Shown here in pieces: positions 60,306 through 64,000 of a DNA stretch of 64,000 nucleotides. The notes beneath the pieces were generated by a model that saw only the letters and a list, made by a program, of their open reading frames with translations, was not told the origin of the DNA and ran no database searches. Source of the DNA: Cadophora sp. MPI-SDFR-AT-0126 (Eukaryota; Ascomycota; Leotiomycetes; Helotiales; Ploettnerulaceae); assembly GCA_020747065.1 (NCBI GenBank), contig JAGMVK010000006.1, positions 1,674,001 through 1,738,000 of the forward strand. The letters are read 5' to 3'. Each line of letters starts with the position of its first letter. Within the stretch, counting starts at the first letter, position 1. Position numbers and translations under genes: made by a program.

Positions 60306-61206
60306 AGGCTCAATTCAGTCTTTCTCATCTGCTATATATGTACCCATATCAAGAAGAAAATATGCAACTCATCATTAATCATGCCATAGGACAACCTCTC
60401 CCTCGCAATTTTCTACCCTTGGTGTCCTCCACCTGCGGCCCTAGAACTCAACAACGTCCTCCGGCGCATCGAAGCCTTCATCATTACTAAATCCCAAAGA
60501 AAATAAAGTTCCGCATCAAAGCCAGTGGAGTATCCGATCTAGTAGCTCTAGTGAAAAAATCATGTGCATTAGACGAGAAATACATCGCCATTGTCAAAGA
60601 AGTATCGACCGCCAATGGGGAAAAGAAGTGCCCTTTGTGAGAACCCCTTCTGGCTTCTGATGATGAAGGCAAGGAACATGGAGTCAAGAGAGAGGGATTC
60701 GTCGTCTGAGCTGCGCTGAAGAAGAGGAAGTGGACTCTGACCCCGCCTCTTCCTTCGTCTTTGAAAGTATCGAGAAGGCCTTAGAATAAACTAAATCTGA
60801 ACATTCACGATTCAAGATCAAAGAAAGTCAACCCCCCCCCCCTACACAAGGCAAACAAGAAGTTGTTGAAGAAGAAACAATATCCGAGACCTCCAAGGCC
60901 AAAAATCGGCGTCGCGAAAGGGAAACCATCCTCAAAGCTCAGCGTCGCTGAGGCAAGCAAGAATTCCTCCGTGATCTGACCATCCAAGGACGGGACTAAT
61001 TGAAGGAAATCATTGCTGATCGGAAGATATCAAGAAACCCTGTTCTGGCGACTTATGCGCATTGTGAGAATGCTTTTGTATGACTGAGAATGCTGTAAGG
61101 TCGTGTGTGTATCAGCCGTATAAATCGATCTCACGGACGACAGTGACTCAAGCTTAGACTCAGATTCAGACACTTCCAGCACCGACGACGGTCTAGAAAG
61201 TACCTG
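60306..61206 (+). pseudogene. Decayed Lys/Glu-rich gene
   Basis: A plus-strand reading frame from about 60500 to 61085 looks coding (FRIKASGVSDLVALVKKSCALDE; EVVEEETISETSKAKNRRRERE; LKEIIADRKISRNPVLATYAHCE). It is broken by TGA, TGA, TAG, TGA and TAA in frame. An 11-C homopolymer (60832-60842) also shifts frame. A separate acidic segment at about 61126-61206 (IDLTDDSDSSLDSDSDTSSTDDG, then stop) would be its C-terminal tail. The composition suggests a charged, coiled-coil protein. Origin unknown, possibly a former part of a larger gene starting at 60111. Confidence 0.5.
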
Positions 61207-61917
61207 ATCGCCTGTATTCCCATGTTCAAATCCCGTCATGTGGAGCTTTGTGTCGAATGCCAAAGAAAACTTAATTGTATTGTTGGAGTTTGCGGCCGAA
61301 TTGACTTTTCTAGTGGGGAGGTGCTGACGCTTAATTGTTTGTGTACTGTACATGTACATGTGTGACGAGAGTATGTGGGGACTTGAAAAAAAATATTGTT
61401 GGCATGAATCTTGTAATGCTTTGATTTAATGTACGGACTTTGTATGCTTCATGGTAGCTTCAGTCAGAGCCGTGCTGAGGACGAAGGGGAATAGGGCGGA
61501 TAATACAATTCTAGTAGAAAGCTGATGAGACTTTGGACTCGGATCCCGTTTTGCCAGGATTTACTGGTACGTCACCGATACTGTGAGATACAGTACCCAT
61601 TAAGAGGTGATATTGGGGAATAAATGCATTCTTTCGTTTTCATATGCACCAGATCAAACGCCACGGGAGCAAATCCATCCCATGCCCATCTCCCGCGCCA
61701 TGCCAGGCATTGAGAAGCCCAGGCACATAATACAATAACTTCAAAACGCCCATCCATGCTTGTCTGCTTCGCTCACTGAGTTGACACTCAAAATCGAATC
61801 CGCCAATCCATGCATACAAAGTCCCCAGATCAACTTATCGACCACCCTGCACCGTTTTTTACTCGTCCCAAAATCGTCCATCTCTCGAGGTCAAATTATG
61901 TATCGAAACAGAAAGCC
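61207..61917. other. Intergenic
   Basis: No gene seen. 3' flank of the SAGA-subunit gene. Confidence 0.4.
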
Positions 61918-63307
61918 TCAATTCGGCGAACTCAATGTTTGACTGCTCTCTGACTGGTCTCTGGCTGCACTTTTCGAATGCCCGTTCACCATTCCACTGC
62001 TGGTTTTGAGCTTCAGCTTCGTGGGATCTGGAGGAAGCCCTGGGACGATACTCGTTGTAGTGCCACTGTTACCATATAGCCACTTGCTCTTCGGCTTGAC
62101 CAATTTCTTGACCGGCTTTAGTGGCTTTGCCTTCTTCTTCGCGTCCACTGAGATGGACTTCTCATTAAAGTCACCATCTCGATCATCGTCACCGTCATCA
62201 ATGATATCCTCTTCATCACTTGCCGGAGGCTTTGATTCGAAGCTCAATCCACTCGCTGACAGTTGACTTGGATTTTTCGTCATCTTCGGAGCCTTCAACT
62301 TAGTCGTCGGGTTCTTTTTCAGAAGTTTCGCCTTCTTATGTGGAGATTCCTCGGAGTCAAAGTCGTCACCAGCATCACGCTTGGTCGGACTGGCGCGACC
62401 GTTCTTGTTGGCGGGTAATGTAGGCCCAGGTGTGGAGTTACGACTCGTAGGAGGAGTGTTTCCATTCTGGCTGCCATTCCCATTTCCATTCGCCATCTTC
62501 GTCTTTGCATCTCGTGAGGATTGTCGGCCAAATCCACCTATACACCTCGCCATGTGATTGTTCATACGTTTTATTACGACATGAGTGCCACAATTGTTAC
62601 ATTTCGAAGACGGGAACGCGATGTTCTTCTTCTCTTCCTCTTCACCTGGCGGGGGTGAGGAGTCCTGACTCCCGTTTGGCGTGTTCTCTTTTTGCTGCTT
62701 GAGAGGATTAATCATATCTTTCTTCTTCTTGCCACGGCCAGGGCCCTCGGGCACATATGTTTGTCCGTACACGTCGTGATATGGTTTGTTGATGAAGGGG
62801 TGTTTCTCGCAGTACTGGACTCCAGGCTCAGGCCTTCTACCGCCATTGCCGTCCGTCGGGTGAAGAAGGCGAGGAAGACCGCATTTTTGGCAGCGGATCT
62901 CCCTGGTGGTATGTAATGGGTTGCCCTTGAGATATGCAATGCCATTCTCCCAAGTAGCCCCTTCCGTCTCGACGACTTTGTTTTCGCTGAATGTAGGGGC
63001 GTCTTCGTCGTCATTGACAGAATCGGTTTGTGTAGCTTTCTGCTCGACCATGATAGCAGCAGATGAAGCTCTCAGCATCTTCTCCTCTCGAAAAGTCTCA
63101 AAGACCAAGTCGTGTAGGATATTATAGAATGAATCATCCAGAACGCCATAGACCTAAGCATGGGGAATTAGCTGTTGGTACTTTCCCAAGGCAGCAGAGA
63201 AATGGCAAAAATGAATGGAAATCTACCAATTCTGTCAAAGGATCCTGTTCTTCATTAGAATCTGGGGTTACGAGACCCGGCGTCTCGAAAGTGTCGTTGG
63301 CAGACAT
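61918..63307 (-). CDS. sgf11: SAGA complex DUB-module subunit Sgf11-like
   Basis: Exons 63307-63227 and 63153-61918 encode 438 residues. An N-terminal helix-forming segment (LDDSFYNILHDLVFETFREEKMLRAS) fits the Sgf11 helix that joins the deubiquitinating module. A Cys-rich segment follows with CQKCGLPRLLHP ... YCEKH (C115, C118, C142, H145). The diagnostic Sgf11 zinc finger is CNNCGTHVVIKRMNNHMARC (C212, C215, H227, C231), followed by GFGRQSSR. The remainder is Lys/Ser/Asp-rich disordered sequence. Sgf11 anchors the ubiquitin protease in SAGA and helps remove ubiquitin from histone H2B. The finger and its GRQSSR follower are the main support. The intron (73 bp) lies after LTEL. Confidence 0.72.
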
Positions 63308-63874
63308 GTTGGAGAGGGCGTTGTCGAACAGGCTGTGGTGCAGTGTGTGGAGCTGGGAAAGGGAAGGGGAGCAGTTCCAGTGGTGAAGCAATCAAAAGCA
63401 CTGTTGCAAGAAGATGCAAGAACGAAGGTCAAGCCAGGGGGAAAAGAGGGCATTTTATGTGTTTGTTATCCCGTATTCACCGACCAAAGAGCATGTTGGG
63501 AATATTTGATACTGTTGTTGGAGCTCACAATAGGAAGACCGGAAGATAATCATGATGTCTCCTCTGAAACCAGCTGCTAGCTGGCAGAATAAAACGCTAA
63601 GATTACGGTTCGGACAAAGCGGTGACCTGCCTCTGACAAGAGAGCAGTGCACTGAGCAGGAAGCATAGCAAGGAAAAGTGCAAATTCTCCAATGCTATTG
63701 ATTCAAAGGATATACGTACAGCCAGATGAGAATGGTATGTTGGTCGCAAATGATAATTTTGCAATTATTTCGATATAGTTAAGCTTAATTTCAAGTGTAT
63801 CTCATTGTTGATATTCACCCCCTCCATCGAAAAAGGGGTATCTCTAGCGGGCATCGCCTATTCCTGGTTGGCAT
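63308..63874. other. Intergenic
   Basis: Promoter side of the Sgf11-like gene and 3' flank of the next gene. No other gene seen. Confidence 0.4.
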
Positions 63875-64000
63875 CTAGAAGTTCGCATCGTCATCCTGAC
63901 TTTTGTTTGGAATCGGACGAGGAGGCCAGATATTACATTCCATGCGCAACAACGGAGCATATAACCCTTCCACTTCCCACACTTCAGGTCCAGGGATTTG
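63875..64000 (-). CDS. C-terminal fragment of an unrecognised protein (cut by window edge)
   Basis: Forty-one codons run to a TAG at 63877-63875. They read QIPGPEVWEVEGLYAPLL, then RMECNIWPPRPIPNKSQDDDANF, and the frame stays open to the window edge. The Trp/Pro-rich composition is strongly coding-like. Minus strand, so the gene body lies beyond 64000. Family not recognised. Confidence 0.6.
   Translation of the reverse strand, partial: QIPGPEVWEVEGLYAPLLRMECNIWPPRPIPNKSQDDDANF

Noticed and set aside
1..64000. CRISPR array, bacterial operon or intact transposon
   Set aside because: The direct repeats present are either simple repeats or two- to three-copy minisatellites without regular spacers; no transposase or reverse transcriptase frame seen.

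Overview
The window is nuclear DNA of a filamentous ascomycete (Pezizomycotina). The evidence is short spliceosomal introns (about 48-140 bp, GT...AG, with CTAAC/CTGAC-like branch sites), fungus-specific families (Zn2Cys6 regulator, TRI12-type MFS pump, sedolisin, cis-CaaD-like tautomerase, MYND proteins) and absence of bacterial operon features. A leotiomycete-like lineage is only a guess. Exon structures were read by eye. For the main genes the exon lengths were checked to keep one open frame from ATG to stop, but no transcript data or database search was available.

Layout. 0-8 kb: an uncertain ORF, a kinase plus vWA-domain protein (+) and an F-box protein (-). 9.8-11 kb: a small Zn2Cys6 regulator (-), whose upstream side opens onto almost 19 kb (11.0-29.9 kb) with no convincing complete gene, rich in simple repeats, holding one long Arg/Ser-rich frame without a start codon. 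30-39.4 kb is a dense core-gene block: NAC-beta (with an apparent one-nucleotide exon), two tandem GNAT acetyltransferases, the SEACAT/GATOR2 subunit Mtc5/WDR59 and Ubc13. 39.4-41.6 kb holds a decayed gene with in-frame stops.

41.6-52.7 kb is more accessory: TRI12-type MFS transporter, cis-CaaD-like tautomerase, MYND-finger protein, secreted sedolisin protease and secreted Fet3-type multicopper oxidase. The oxidase has an 8-nt exon and a non-canonical AT...AG last intron. 52.7-58 kb is repeat-rich: a 33-bp direct repeat, a three-copy 131-bp tandem array, a degenerate ~104-bp array, an orphan gene, a C2H2 finger gene whose 5' end cannot be found and another orphan. 58.4-64 kb: a TLC-domain membrane protein, a decayed Lys/Glu-rich gene, an Sgf11-like SAGA subunit and the C-terminus of a gene running off the right edge.

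No secondary-metabolite core enzyme, mobile element with recognisable coding capacity, tRNA, rRNA or CRISPR array was seen. The core genes serve nascent-chain handling, TORC1 nutrient signalling, K63 ubiquitination and chromatin. The accessory genes look like secretion, efflux and nutrient or metal acquisition functions.
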